A stretch of DNA of 64,000 nucleotides from Lonicera japonica (GCA_021464415.1 CM038468.1:30306969-30370968), one strand, 5' to 3'; shown: positions 11,713 through 23,368, counted from the first letter of the stretch. The notes: generated from the letters alone by a model not told the origin. Translations and numbers: made by a program.

Positions 11713-13361
11713 GGTTTTTTTGATCGGAAACAAAAACGCTTTTATTAATCAAATAAACAAAGCGAAAAGTACATCATTGGTGAACCAGCAGTCCACCAAA
11801 CCCCTTAAGATACAAATATACTCTACAAAAAGTTAACAATCTACAATCAAGACCAAACTCAAAAGACAGCTACATCATTGGATAGCTGCACCCCAATTCG
11901 AACAAAGTTCAGAGATGGAGAGATTGCCAAAAAGATTAGAAGAGCTAGCCCAAATTGAAGATAACAATTTGATTTTGTGCCAAACTACCGAGTCTTCATT
12001 GGATTTATCTTCAAATACCCTAGAGTTTCTCTCTTGCCAAATACTCCATGATATTGCCAAGCAACAACATCTCCACAACAAATTAGCCTTTTTCTTAACC
12101 CCTATGAACTGCCATTCCATTCCTACCAAATCATGCCATGAATTAGGCAAAGCAGCAATTATACGAAATTCCTCCCCCACCTTGTTCCACATGTAGGTAG
12201 TATAATTGCAATGCAAGAGAATATGGTCAATGGTTTCTCCTTTTTGTTTACAAAGAATACATCAAGAAGGGGAAATCGCTAAGTTAGGCCTTCTTTTTTG
12301 AAGAATATCGCATGTGTTTAACTCTCTTCCAAGAGGCCAACCAAGCAAAAACTTTCACCTCCTGAGGGATACCAGTTTTCCAAATAAATTTGTGAGGCAC
12401 AAAGGTAGGATCCCGAGGAGAGTTGATAAGCAAATGAAAAAAAGATTTGCAAGAGAAAATTCCCGATTTCCCCCCCACCCAAGATCTAGTATCTAGTTCT
12501 GTTCTAGACATATTTGAATCAGAGACCAAGTCTAGCAATGCCCAAAATTCCCCAATTTCTCTATCATTTAGATTCCTACAGAATTCTAAATCCCATGAGA
12601 AAGACTCATGATGGTGCCAACGAATAATTGATGCGACTGAATTGTTTATATTACGGGAGATACTGTACAACCGAGGGAAAAGAATAGCAAGAGGAGAATT
12701 CCCAACCCATTTGTCTTCCCAAAATCTTATTGCATTGCCCATGCCCACCTTAAGTCGCGTAAATGATTTGAATATATCAATGCCGTTAGCAATTGCTTTC
12801 CAAGGGTTTCTGTGAGTGCCTCTAGTGACCATGTTTGAATCCCATCCATTTTCATGAATATCGTACTTACTTTTGATAATTGAGCACCAAAACGAATTTT
12901 GTTCAAGAGGAAATCTCTAAAGCCATTTCCCTAACAAAGCCGTATTTTTATAAGCAAGGTTACCAATACCCAACCCACCCTTTTCTTTACCCTTGGATAC
13001 GTTGACCCAACTCACTAAATGCTCCCCCACACTCTCACCATACCATTCCCAAAAGAAATCTCTTATTAGTTTTTCAATGGCGTTACATACCGAAATCGGC
13101 ATTTTGAAAAGAGATAGGTAATATATGGGAATGCTCTCTAAAACCGATTGAATTAAAGTTAACCTACCTCCCTTCGACAAACAACCTTTTAGCCAACCCT
13201 CTAACCTCTTAGAGATCTTTTCAATTATTGGGGTCCAAAACCCTACTTGATAAGGGTTGTCTCCTAATGGCATCCCAAGGTAAGACATAGGCCATGAACC
13301 CATCTCGCAACCTGACATACTTGCTAACGACACCAAATCTTCCTCCTTCAAATTAATGCCA
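11713..13361 (-). mobile_element. LINE, strongly 5'-truncated, copy 2
   Basis: The 3' end at 11713 again shows a T run followed by GATCGGAAACAAAAACGC on the plus strand, the shared LINE terminus. The minus strand encodes, in three broken frames, the end of the reverse transcriptase (12917-13351; GCLSKGGRLTLIQSVLESIP), the middle of the C-terminal region (12284-12832; FWEDKWVGNSPLAILFPRLY and KVFAWLASWKR), and the tail (11875-12216; HCNYTTYMWNKVGEE, SIWQERN). It sits inside one copy of the host direct repeat. The copy at 7960-8275 lacks it, so the insertion is younger than that duplication. The target duplication is very short or decayed. Confidence 0.92.
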
Positions 13362-14293
13362 ACTGTAACTTCACACTCAATTTGAAACCTCTGTTTTGCG
13401 TCTTGTATTCTTTTTAATATTCATACTACAAATTTACTCTAACTTGACACTTAATTTGAATGCTCAGCTTTGCTTCTTACGTGCTATCTTCTTTGTTACA
13501 AACACTTTCACATTAAAGTTTATTTCCTTTTTGGTTTTTGAATGACTAATTTCAAGCAATCGATGAACACAATTTTTCTGTAGAAAGGACTATTTTCTTA
13601 TTACTTAAAAAGAATGAACTTGCCTATAGCTATTTGCATGTTACGTTCGACTTGAATGCCTTTTTTTTACTTTGTTTTCATGGATCATCTTTTTTGTTTT
13701 TCTTTATTATAGAACTCGAATCAAGTTCAAATTCTCGTTATGTTTGTGTTGTATTTTATACCTGAATCAATAATCTCTCCTGCACTTATTGAACCATAAC
13801 TAGAAATATCCAGTACAAGAAAATTGGGAGCATCTTCCAACCAAACTACATAATCATATAAATTCCTAGCATATTGAGCTACACAATGAGCTAATTGTAT
13901 CGAATTGCGTGAATCATGTCGTGAATAGTAAGATAAATATCATTAGTTGTATGACTCACTTGGTGAATGCCGATTTTAAATGTGTTACATGATTCATATC
14001 GAGTTAGTTGTGAAATGTGAACTTGTAAGATTATGATAACTATGTTCAAATCTTATTATCCAATGGCGAGGACCTAGTTTTGATCTATCAGTTTTATCAT
14101 GTCCTTGATTACATCTATCACCAAATTCTCAGTGACAGAGGGGTATATAGACCTGTCCATAAGTGTAAATGTGATGTTGGATATTCCTTCATGCCTTAAT
14201 TGTTCTTTCTATTATATATCTTTTTTGAAGAAGTTTTTTTCTTTATAATAATAGAACCCCAATCAAGTTAAATTCTCTTAATAATGTTTGCAG

Positions 14294-14366
14294 GTAAAAG
14301 ATATTTGACTTGCTTTCCTGGGAGAAATCAATACTTCTATTCTGAGATTTGCTTGCGCATCTATTT
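14294..14366 (+). other. 73-nt exon-like unit, copy 2
   Basis: This unit has the same TTTGCAG acceptor, 73-nt length and GTAAGT donor as 7145-7217. An extra A after the acceptor and a compensating loss inside shift the frame, and a TGA appears early. The borders are better kept than the frame, as expected of a decayed exon. Confidence 0.4.
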
Positions 14367-14710
14367 GTAAGTATTGCACCTGGCCTGGCCTTGAAGTCCC
14401 ACAATTAACTTATATGCTAAGCGATTTTAATTATGCTATTGATTGGAAAATGTTACACTTTGGCTACCAAAGTTACAATATGCTACTAGTTTTACTTATG
14501 CAGGAGTGACTAAAACAAAGCTTTAGGCTATTTGTTTTAGTTTAATGTTATTTTACCTATACATGCTTGCATGGTGACTTACGTAAGAAGAGAGCATTTC
14601 TTCAACAGCTAATAATGTTTTACTCCTAATTAGCTGATTTTGTCTATTACGGAGAGAAGCTAATTTTAAGTTTCATTCAAAATCAGGTACCTATATATAA
14701 ACATTGTTTT

Positions 14711-17403
14711 TATTTTTTTGCTCGGAAACAAAGAACTTATATTGATAAATTAAAACCAATACAAGCAGAAAAGACTGGAAGAGGACAAGTAGTCCACAAC
14801 CAGCCTGGGAAAGCAAAAAACACTAGTACAATCCCATACTATAAACAAAACAAAACTGAAATGCTAAACAAGAAGAACATCCCTGAAAACACTAAAACAC
14901 TACCTAGAGTACGGCAGCCGCCAAGTCTCGTGAAACATCTAAAATTGAGAGATTGCCAAATGATTTAGATGAAAAAGCCCAAGTGAAACAAGCTTTAATT
15001 CTCTACCAGCTCTCCTCCATGCCCATCTCATTGTCTTTAGGAGTTCTGGTGTTTCTTTCCTTCCATAAACACGACATCACTGCCAAACAACACCACCTTA
15101 AACAAAATTCTGGATTTCTTCTTATTCCCCTTCCAACACCATGATATAGACAGCAAATTGAACCAGGAACATGGGAAAACTGCTACTAAGTCTAATTCAC
15201 TACGAATATTGTTCCATATAAACTGTGCAAACATGCAATGAACTAATAAATGGTCTATCGATTCACCCTTCCTTTTACATAGAATGAACTAGGATGGGGA
15301 TATATCATATGTATTTACCTTCCTCCATGCAGATAACCAGGCTAATACTTTAACTTTCTAGGGGACCCTACTCTTCCAAATCATATTGTAGGGGTTGAAG
15401 GGCCTCTCCTCATTAAAAGAACTTAATTTCTTGAAGAATGAGTTTGAAGAGAATACACCAGATTTATCACCCAACCAAAGCCTACAATCCCTTTCTAATT
15501 TATTCGTTTTCCAAGCATCCACCACCTCCAATAGAGCCATGAAGTCAGATACTTCGTTTTCTTTAAAATTCCTCCGGAATGATAAATGCCACTTATAAGG
15601 GGAGTTATCCCCCCACATCAAATTAGATGCAATGAGAGAATCCAGATTGGAGGCAATTTTGAGTAATCTCGGAAAAAGAGCTGCCAGAGAGGAATCTCTC
15701 GCCCAACAATCTGTCAAGAATTGATTTTTTTCATTGTCACCAGTATTATATCGAGTGCAGCCCACAAATTTCTCTATCCGCAGAGAAATTTCTTTCCTTG
15801 GATTACGGAAAGATCCTCTCAACACCACATTGGAATCCCTCTCCTTATTTTGAATGCCATACTTGCTTATAATGATTGAGTGCCAAAAAGTATTTTGCTC
15901 AAGTGGAAATCTTTGAATCCTCTTGCCCAAGAGAGCCTTATTTCTTTTTACTATATTATCGATGCCTAAACCACCCATCTTCTTGCTTTTAGTAACCTTA
16001 TCCTAACTCACCAAATGCACCCTTTTCCCCTTATCAAAACCATCGTAGAGGAAATTTCTCAATAACTTTAGCTATCGCCACGGGGATTTTAAAGAGAGAA
16101 ATAATAAGTAGGTATGCTTTCTAACACCGAGTGAATTAAGGTTAACTTCCCTCCTTTAGAAAGGCACCCTTTCCTCCACCCCTCTAACCGTCTTCCTATT
16201 TTTTCAACTAGCAGACTCCAAAACTCTGCTCTTCTTGGATTATCTCCTAATGGGAGCCCCAAGTAAGATATCAACCAAGATCCCACCTGACACCCTATTT
16301 TATCCCCGATTGCTCTCATCTCCTCCTCCTCCTCCATATTAATTCCCACTTCACTTTTTGACAAAATTGATCTTCAACCTCGGAGCATACCCAAAGATAT
16401 CCAATATCCCCCTGAGTTTGCAAATTTTTTCCTCGTTATTGGCAAGGAAAAATATAGTGTCATTAGCAAATTGTAAGTGCGACAAGCTTACCCTCTCCCT
16501 CCCAATGGAGAACCCTTCAATCAACCCTCTCTCTTTCGCGTTCTTTACCAATCTATTCAACACATTTGAAATCAATACGAAGATAAATGGGGAGAGTGAA
16601 TTACCACAAGAAGCCTTAAAATTACCACTTAGCTACCACCATGGGGATTTTAAATAGATATAAATAATAAGTAGGTACGCTCTCTAACACCAAGTGAATT
16701 AAGGTTAACTTCTCTTCTTTAGAAAGGCACCCTTTTCCCCACCCCTCGAACTGTCTACAATTTTTTTTTGATGACCATGGGTATCGGGGCCCCGCCCCCA
16801 CTAATCCCTTGAAGCCCTGGTTGCTTGACCAAGAAATGCCTGCAGTGGCTTAAAAAAGGTTTCATGCAATGGGGAATTGAACATGAGACCATGCGCCTAC
16901 GCACACAGTTCAAGTTCGCCCTTACCGCGGTGGCAACCCCTTGGGTTAACTGTTTTTTTCAACTATAGGACTCCAAAACACGGCTCTTCTCGGTTTATCT
17001 CCTAATGGGAGCCCTAAGTAAGATACTGGCCAAGATCCCACCTCACGCCTTATTTTATCCCCAATTGCTCGTATCTCCTCCTCCTTCTCTATATTAATCC
17101 CCCCTTCACTTTTTGACAAATTGATTTTCAATCCTGAAGCATACCCAAAGATATCCAATATCCCCATGCGATTGCAATTTTTCTCCTCATTATTGGCAAG
17201 GAAAAATATAGTGTTATCACCAAATTGTTAGAGCGATAAACTTACCCTTTCCGTCTTAATGGAGAACCCTTTAATCAATCCTCTCTCTTCCGCTTTTTCC
17301 ACCAATCTATTACATATCTAAATCCTTTTTTTTTCCCTCAAACATCATCCATAAAGCCTCACTCCATGTGATCATAAGCCTTATCTAAATCTATTTTCAA
17401 AGA
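14711..17403 (-). mobile_element. LINE copy 3, with internal tandem duplication and a nested SINE
   Basis: The 3' terminus at 14711 is a T run followed by GCTCGGAAACAAAGAAC. Minus-strand frames give zf-RVT pieces (15037-15234), the middle region (15358-15978; GGLGIDNIVKRNKALLGKR) and reverse-transcriptase pieces (16089-16575; GFSIGRE, LSHLQFANDTIFF, SYLGLPLGDNP). A block of about 0.55 kb is repeated: 16080-16633 corresponds to 16634-17330, the second carrying a SINE at 16761-16947. The catalytic FADD is FAND here. The 5' end stops at FKIDLDKAYDH near 17400. The opposite arm of the inverted duplication lacks this element, so it arrived after the duplication. Confidence 0.9.
16761..16947 (-). 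mobile_element. tRNA-derived SINE inserted in LINE copy 3
   Basis: On the minus strand the element begins aacccaaggggttgccaccg and carries the A-box-like region. It then has GGTCTCATGTTCAATTCC, which contains a B-box-like motif, and ends GGTCATC followed by nine A. The layout (polymerase III boxes at the 5' end, poly-A at the 3' end) is that of a plant SINE of the Au type. Flanking AACTGTCT and AACTGTTT look like a short target duplication. The neighbouring LINE repeat (16190-16210) shows the unoccupied site. Confidence 0.8.
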
Positions 17404-17404
17404 G

Positions 17405-18660
17405 CACTCTACAATGAATTATGTGCAGAGCTGAATAGTGTACCCCTTCCTTGTCCATATGAGGTATATATACGGTGCACGATCAACTCTGGAAAGTTAA
17501 TGAGGAAGCATACAAATCGGAATTGATTGTAGTGGGTCCTTATTACCATGGAAAGAAAAATCTGGACATGATGGAGCAATACAAGTTCATAGATATTAAA
17601 TTGTTTATTTGACGTCAATATATAAATTCAAGAATATTGTTAGATGTTATTACTAGACTAGAACCGCAATTACGTAAATGCTATGCGGAACGCATTATCC
17701 AAACTCCAAATGAGTTAGTTAAGATGATGTTGGTTGATAGTTGCTTTATCATTCATTTATTCTGCAAGTTTAATGACCTACTTTTGAGAGAACTCGATGA
17801 CCTCATTTTTAATATGTTTAATACGGAGTGGATGATTAGTAGTCTGCAACGGGACTTGATCTTAATTGAGAATCAACTCCCCTTTTTTTATCCTTTGCAA
17901 GTTATTTAACTTAATTGAAGGCGAAAATTGTCATCACTTGTTAGTTGTTTATGCAATAGAGTTTTTTTTTTTTTATTCCCTCTTACCTGGAGAAGGATGT
18001 AGGGGACTAGTTGACGATGGAGATTTCAAAAATAGATACAATCATCTGCTTGGGTAAGTGCAGGATGAATGGCTTCCATCATTTTCAAGGGTGGGTTTCG
18101 GTGGAGATTTAGACGAAAATGAGATTTCATTCCTTGTGCCATGGAACTTGAAGAAGTTGGAGTTAGAATTAGAAAGAGTGAGAATAAAATTTTCGATATA
18201 AAGTTTTAAAATAAGGCATTGAAAATTCCTTCGCTTACCGTTGAAAATAGGATCGAGTCGGTATTGAGAAACTTAATTGCTTACGAGTAATATGATTGTG
18301 AGTATCCACGCTTCAAGTTTGTTACTGACTACGTCATGTTTTTAGATTGTTTAGTTGGTACTTTGAAGGACGTGCTTCTAAAATTATAGTAAATTGGAAA
18401 TGTAACGATGAATGGATTTCTATCTTATTTAATGATATCCATAGATCTGTTGTCGGGCCGATTAAGAGGTTCTTTTATGTTAAATGTCTTCAACAATGTG
18501 AACGAGCATTATAGTAAGAGAGTAAATTGATGACGGGCTTTAGTTTGGAGGACTTACTTAAGTAGCCCTTGGACTATTTTCTCACTCGGTGGCATTTTTC
18601 TTTTGTTGCTCTCTTTGTAACAAACAACTTTCTCCATCAAGAAGTAATCGTTAGAAAAAT
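17405..18660 (+). pseudogene. DUF247 family protein, broken copy (left arm)
   Basis: DUF247 proteins are large plant-specific membrane-anchored proteins of mostly unknown role. Family hallmarks appear in order: a YR-like start and QLWKVNEEAYKSELIVVGPY (17460-17545), YHGKKNLDMME, then RLEPQLRKCYAE..NELVKMMLVDSCFIIHLF (17640-17765). Next come SLQRDLILIENQLPFF (17840-17890), RNLIAYE..FKFVTDYVMFLDCL (18260-18345), and the C-terminal hydrophobic helix around 18550-18620 (SPWTIFSLGGIFLLLLSL). There is an in-frame TGA after LKLFI (about 17608) and several frameshifts, so no full protein is possible. Its mirror copy is at 19880-21090. Confidence 0.9.
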
Positions 18661-18834
18661 GAGATTGTGTAGGATTTATTATTGAAATGTTTTTGGAGGT
18701 TTAATATGTTTGGGTTTATACTATAGATGATAATACATTTGGTGTATTAGTTTATGCTTCTTATTTTAGATTTCAAAAATCATTTGTATGATAAAAATTG
18801 ATAATATGGCTTTGCTTTTGCTTAATTTTCTTAA

Positions 18835-19665
18835 ACTAATACTCCTAGAGTCAATACATATCTAATTAAGCTAAGTCCCAAACAGCCACGTCCTGTTTCC
18901 TCTCCTCTCTTTAAAACAAGTGTTTAGTGATTTATTCTACCAAGTTGTATTGAAAACATGAAATGCATGTTTGAAGCTTAATTGTCACAATTATTGATAT
19001 AAAGAACTGACAGAAGCAAAATTATCAAATGGAAATAGAAAATAGAAATAATCTCACAGAGTTATATTGTTAGAAAAATAGTGACTATTCTATTATAGAG
19101 AATTACGAAAAACAGAAATTAAATGATCTTATCTATCGAGGCTTATGACGACACAATCTCCTAAGGTGAGGTAAAATTGTCCGCAGTAGTGAAGCGGACA
19201 GCTTGTGTGAACACACCTCCTAGGATACAACAATCTAGGATTTTCCACCAACGGTAAAATTCCTATTGAAACTCTCAAAGCACTCCAGAGAAATCATAAA
19301 TTAATATATGAATAGAATAAATCAATTTTCTGTTGTGTATTTCAGAGACGTGATAAAATTACGCATATATAGAAATAAACATAACGGGAAAGGAGTGGGG
19401 ATAATTGTGTATCATGCTTTAAGCGTAATAGCCATCATCCCCAAAAGACTCGGTTAAAACCTTTATCTCTAATGAATTGATAACATAATTTTAATTAAAT
19501 AATTAAAATATTTGAATAATAATAATATTGGATTATTTTTGAACGATTGAACCAAGGATGTCCAAGCCAAATTTTCAAGTTTCTTCCACTCGAGTTATAT
19601 ACTCCAATTGTCATTTACAACTAGTATATAACATATATAACAAGAAGATAAAAATGATGAACAAG
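18835..19665. other. Spacer of the inverted duplication
   Basis: These roughly 830 bp separate the mirror-image arms and have no counterpart elsewhere that I could see. The stretch 19140-19440 (tgaggtaaaattgtccgcag, gaagcggacagcttg) looks like promoter-leader sequence of an LTR, but I could not find matching termini or a target duplication. No protein is encoded. Confidence 0.4.
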
Positions 19666-19879
19666 AAAATTAAGTAGAAGCAAAACCATGTTTTAATAAA
19701 TTTAAGCAGAAGGAAAGTCATATTTTTCAATTTTTATCATATAGATGCTTTTTGTTATTCAAAATAAAAAGCATCAATATTAATACCCCAAATGTATTTT
19801 CATTTGTAGCATAAATTCAAACATATTAAACCTCCAAAAACATTTCAATAATAAATCTGACACAATCTTAGTTTTCTTA

Positions 19880-21090
19880 CAATTACTTCTCGATGTAGAA
19901 AATTGTTTGTAACAAAGAGAGCAACAAAAGAAAAATGCCACTAGCGAGTGAGAGAATAGTTCATGGGCTACTTAAGTAAGTTCTCTCCGAAATGAAGCCT
20001 GCCATTGATTTACTCTCTTACTACAATGCCCGTTCACATTGTTAAAGACGTTAACATAAGAGAAGAACCTCTTATTCGGCCTGACAACAGATTGATAGAT
20101 ATTATTAAATAACGTAGAAATCCATTCATCGTTACTTTTCCAATTTATTATAATTCCATAACCACGAAGGATATGAACGTGCTTCAGAGTATCAACTAAA
20201 AAATGTGACGTAATCAGTAACAAACTTGAAGGGTGGATACTCGCAGTCATATTGCTCATAAGCAATCAAGTTTCTCAATACCGACTTGGTCCTATCTTCA
20301 ATGGTAAGTAGAGAAATTTTCAATGCCTTATTTTGAAACTTTATATAAAAAATTCTGTTCTCACTCTTTCTAATTCTAACTCCAGCTTCTTCAAGTTTCG
20401 TGGCATAAGGAATGAAATCCCATTCTCGTCTCAATCTTCACTAAAACCCACCCTTGAATTTGATGGAAGCCATTCATCGTGCACTAGCCCAAGCATATGA
20501 TTGTATCTATTTTTGAAATTCCGATCATTAACTAATCTCCTATATCTTTCTTCAGGTAAAATAGAGGAAAAAATTATATTGCATAATCAACTAACAAGTG
20601 ATGACAATTTTTGCCTTCAATCAAGTCAAATAACTCATAAAGGATAAAAAACGGGAGTTGATTCTCAATTAAGATTAAGTCCCGTTGAATAATTAAGGTT
20701 GTCTTGTTCTTTCAAAAGTGGGTCATTAAATTTGCTGAATAATTGAATGATAAAGCAGCCATCGACCAACATCATCTTAATTAACTCATTTGGAGTTTGG
20801 ATAATGCTTTCCACATAGCATTCACGTACTTGCGGTTCTAGTCTAGTTACAATATCGAACAATATTCTTGAATCTATATATTGACGTTGAACAAGTGATT
20901 TAAGATACGTGAGCTTGTATTGCTCCATCATGTCCATATTTTCCTTTCCATGGTGAGAGGGACTCACTGCAATCAATTCCATTTCTTACGCTTTCTCATT
21001 AACTTTCCGGAGTTGATCGTGCATAGTATATACTTCGCATGGATGGGGAAGGGGGTACACTATCCTGCTCTATACATAATTCATTGTAAA
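19880..21090 (-). pseudogene. DUF247 family protein, broken copy (right arm)
   Basis: The same DUF247 landmarks run on the minus strand: QLRKVNEKA (about 21000-21030), SPSHHGKENMDMMEQYKLTYLKS (20900-20965), RLEPQVRECYVE..NELIKMMLVDGCFIIQLF (20735-20860), EAGVRIRKSENRIF, SVLRNLIAYEQYDCEYPPFKFVTDYVTFF (20195-20290), VNVFNNVNGHCSKRVNQWQ (19990-20070), and the hydrophobic C-terminal helix (IFLLLLSLLQTIF, about 19905-19945). Compared with the left copy it has lost about 36 nt around the NMFNTEW segment. It also has several frameshifts and a stop before the helix. Its frame is better preserved than the left copy in the first third. Confidence 0.9.
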
Positions 21091-21430
21091 GTGCTATTTG
21101 ACAATTGTTTAACATGTTTGTATATAGGTACTTGATTTTGAATGAAATTTAAAATTAGCTTATCTCCATAATAGACGAAATTGGCTAATTAGGAGTAAAA
21201 CATTATTAACTGTGAAAGAAATGCTCTCTTCTTACATAAGTCATCATCCAAACATGTATAGGTAAAATAACATTAAACTAAAACAAGTAGACTAGAGCTT
21301 TGTTTCAATCACTCTTGCATAAGTAAAACTACTAGTACTTTGGTGGCCAAAGTGCAACATTTTCCAATCAGGAGCACAAGTAAAATTGCTTAGCATATAA
21401 GTTAATCGTGGGGCTAGGTAGAATACTTAC

Positions 21431-21503
21431 AAATAGATGCGCAAGCTAATCTCCTGATAGAAATAATGATTTCTCCTTGGAAAGCAAGTCAAATATCTTT
21501 TAC
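21431..21503 (-). other. 73-nt exon-like unit, copy 3
   Basis: This is the inverted counterpart of 14294-14366, again 73 nt between TTTGCAG and GTAAGT. Read one base in, it gives KIFDLLSKEKSLFLSGD, a stop, then LAHLF. This aligns with KILDVLYWQKSLNLSENLFAH of copy 1. The shared residues suggest the original reading frame. Confidence 0.4.
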
Positions 21504-21762
21504 CTGCAAACATTATTAAGAGAATTTAACTTGATTGGAGTTTTATTATTATGAAGAAAAAAAATTCTTCAAAAAAGATATATAATAGAGAACGACATAA
21601 AGTAATATGTAACATCACATTGACACTTATGGATAGGTATATATACTTCTGTCACTGAGACTTTGGTGATAGATGTGATCGAGAACTGACATATCACAAG
21701 CTAGGTCCTCTCCGTTGGATAATAATATTTGAACATAGTTATTCATAACCTTTCATTTTTTA

Positions 21763-22994
21763 TTTTTTTTGATAAGAAAGACATTTTATTTCAAACTCAA
21801 AACGATTGTACAATCAGAGAAGGTATGAGTCAGTGGATGAGAATTCCATCACAATTAAACCATATGACTACAGTACATCAAACGCTACTAAACCCATAAC
21901 AAAATAACAACAATCAAGACAAAAAACTGTGACCATCCAATGCAAATAACAACAATAAAGGCAAAAAACTGTGACCATCCAATGCAAACATGAAACGGTT
22001 GACTTAACTGAAAACATTCGGTGCTCTAGCCCATATCTCAATTATAAAAATACTATGATTTCACACAGGGCCAGTCTTGAATTTTTTAGGGCCTAGGGCA
22101 AAAGCAAATATTAGACCCCTATATATATTTAAACATAGTGGTGAACTTACTCTTATTTTTCAACCAAAATTTAACTTGTTCAAATTAATTAAAAATTTAA
22201 CATTCAAGCCAAATATATTGTATCAATTCAAACTTCAATATATAAAAATTTCGAATAAAAGCTATACTATATAAACAAAATCTTCAGTTGAGTTATCAAT
22301 TCCTATAAATTCTTTAACATGATTTTGCTGCTCAGATTCATTGACTAAATCTTCAGTTGAGTTATCAAGTGAACTATTTATTTGGTTTTGAAATTTTTTA
22401 TCCAAAGCTCCCTTTTGAGATTGAGGTAATTCTTCTCGTCTTTTTCTTTTATGACTTCCAATAGGTATTTCTTTGGTCTTTTTTTTTTCCTTTTAAATAT
22501 ATTAAATCAATTTTTTTGGGCCCCCTTGAATAATGGGCCCAGGGAGGTCGCACTTAGTGCCCCCCTTCAGGGCCGGGCCTGATTTCACACTTAACATTAA
22601 GTTGCATCTATCATAAAAAAATCTTCTATTTTTTTTCAATCACATTGTCTAGGCTATAGCCAAAACCATAAGCCTTCATACGCACTTAGTTATGTTACCA
22701 AATTGCTTAGATGACCACTTAATTGCAATGACATTTACCCATCTTTTAGGAAAAGCACCCGCTAACCCAAACAAGTTAAACATTTTAATCCATAGATCTC
22801 GACTCGAGCAAATTGACAGTGAATTAAAATATGGTCAATGCCCTCTCTACTTTCCCTACATAATACGTACCATGAAGGAGACAAACACATATACGGTCTT
22901 CACCTTTGGATTAAGTCGCACATATTCACTTTGCACATATTCACTTTACCCAACAAGACTAGCCAAGCAAACACCTTAATCTTAGAGGGAACCT
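21763..22994 (-). mobile_element. LINE copy 4, 5'-truncated, split by a hAT element
   Basis: The 3' terminus at 21763 is a T run followed by GATAAGAAAGACATTTTATT, nearly the same as LINE copy 1. After about 300 bp of 3' UTR, with a small internal duplication of the word ctgtgaccatccaatgcaaa, a 516-bp hAT element intervenes (22066-22581). The coding part resumes at 22680-22990 with the zf-RVT region in decayed form, clearly parallel to 3000-3250. The element sits in the right arm only and so post-dates the inverted duplication. Confidence 0.88.
22066..22581 (-). mobile_element. hAT element remnant with DUF4371-type transposase N-terminus
   Basis: The termini are CAGGGCCAGTCTTGAA at the left and, inverted, CAGGCCCGGCCCTGAA at the right. 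Both are flanked by the 8-bp direct repeat ATTTCACA (22058-22065 and 22582-22589). An 8-bp duplication with CAGG-type ends is diagnostic of hAT. On the minus strand near 22400-22490 the sequence reads GSHKRKRREELPQSQKGALD, the basic N-terminus typical of plant hAT transposases with TTF-type finger and DUF4371 domains. The catalytic part is deleted, so this is a non-autonomous derivative. Confidence 0.88.
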
Positions 22995-23129
22995 CTTACA
23001 ATTTCACCTTTGTATGAGTATTACACATTTAAACAATATTGGGGTTAACTTTGAATTTAATAATTTAAATTCATGGTATATACTAAATTAATAATAATTT
23101 TTGGTTGGATTTAAATGAATTAGTTAAAG

Positions 23130-23368
23130 TTGAGGGTGAGAAGGAGATATGTGACAGCATACACTTCTGCTCTAATCTATTCCAACCTTCACATGCTTGC
23201 TGGATGCATAATCTGTAATCGGATGTTAGAAATTGTAGTTGATATTATCAAGATAGAATGCGGGTGCAAAAGAACTCTCCTCGCGTGCAAAGAATGTGTC
23301 GCTAAATCACTTTACAGATGACAATTGTGACGAATGTGGACACAATGCTACAATCATGCACGTGTAAA
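23130..23368 (+). pseudogene. Small RING-CH-like zinc-finger frame, broken
   Basis: The frame reads ..GCIICNRMLEIVVDIIKIEC, then CGCKRTLLACKECVAKSL, and stops at 23321. One base over, it continues DDNCDECGHNATIMHV and stops. With the shift allowed, the cysteines form C-x2-C, C-x-C, C-x2-C, C-x2-C. This parallels the last exon of the minus-strand gene at 43893-44128 (C-x2-C..IIKREC-x-C..H-x2-C..C-x2-C). In this copy the His position is Cys. It may be a single exon: CAG at about 23156 could be its acceptor, but no upstream exon was found. It is most likely a decayed paralogue of the 44 kb gene. Confidence 0.5.

Larger units (their letters stand above)
13980..18830 (+). repeat. Left arm of a large inverted duplication
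   Basis: Read outward, 14030-14700 is the reverse complement of 21120-21750 (for example gtagcatattgtaactttgg against ctactagtactttggtggcc, and the gataggtgtgatc region), and 17405-18830 is the reverse complement of 19670-21090. The order is collinear throughout, with the centre near 19.25 kb. The arm is longer than its partner because LINE copy 3 (14711-17403) inserted here only. More distant pairs (9990-10200 with 23590-23770; 6360-6640 with 23880-24180) extend the symmetry outward. Confidence 0.85.
19670..21755 (-). repeat. Right arm of the large inverted duplication
   Basis: This arm mirrors 14030-14700 and 17405-18830, including the DUF247 remnant, the 73-nt exon-like unit and the flanking non-coding sequence. 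The arm continues after LINE copy 4 at about 22995: taaatgtgt..gtgaaattgtaag there matches 13980-14030 inverted. LINE copy 3 is missing here, which leaves the uninterrupted stretch at 21060-21130. Identity is far from perfect, so the duplication is old. Confidence 0.85.

Noticed and set aside
16761..16947. A tRNA gene on the minus strand
   Set aside because: Only internal promoter-like motifs are present; the poly-A end and flanking duplication fit a SINE.
18835..19665. Solo LTR in the palindrome spacer
   Set aside because: LTR-like words are present, but I could not find TG..CA ends with a matching 5-bp duplication.
17405..21090. A functional self-incompatibility DUF247 pair
   Set aside because: Both copies carry stops, frameshifts or deletions, and the S/Z role is documented in grasses, not for this sequence.
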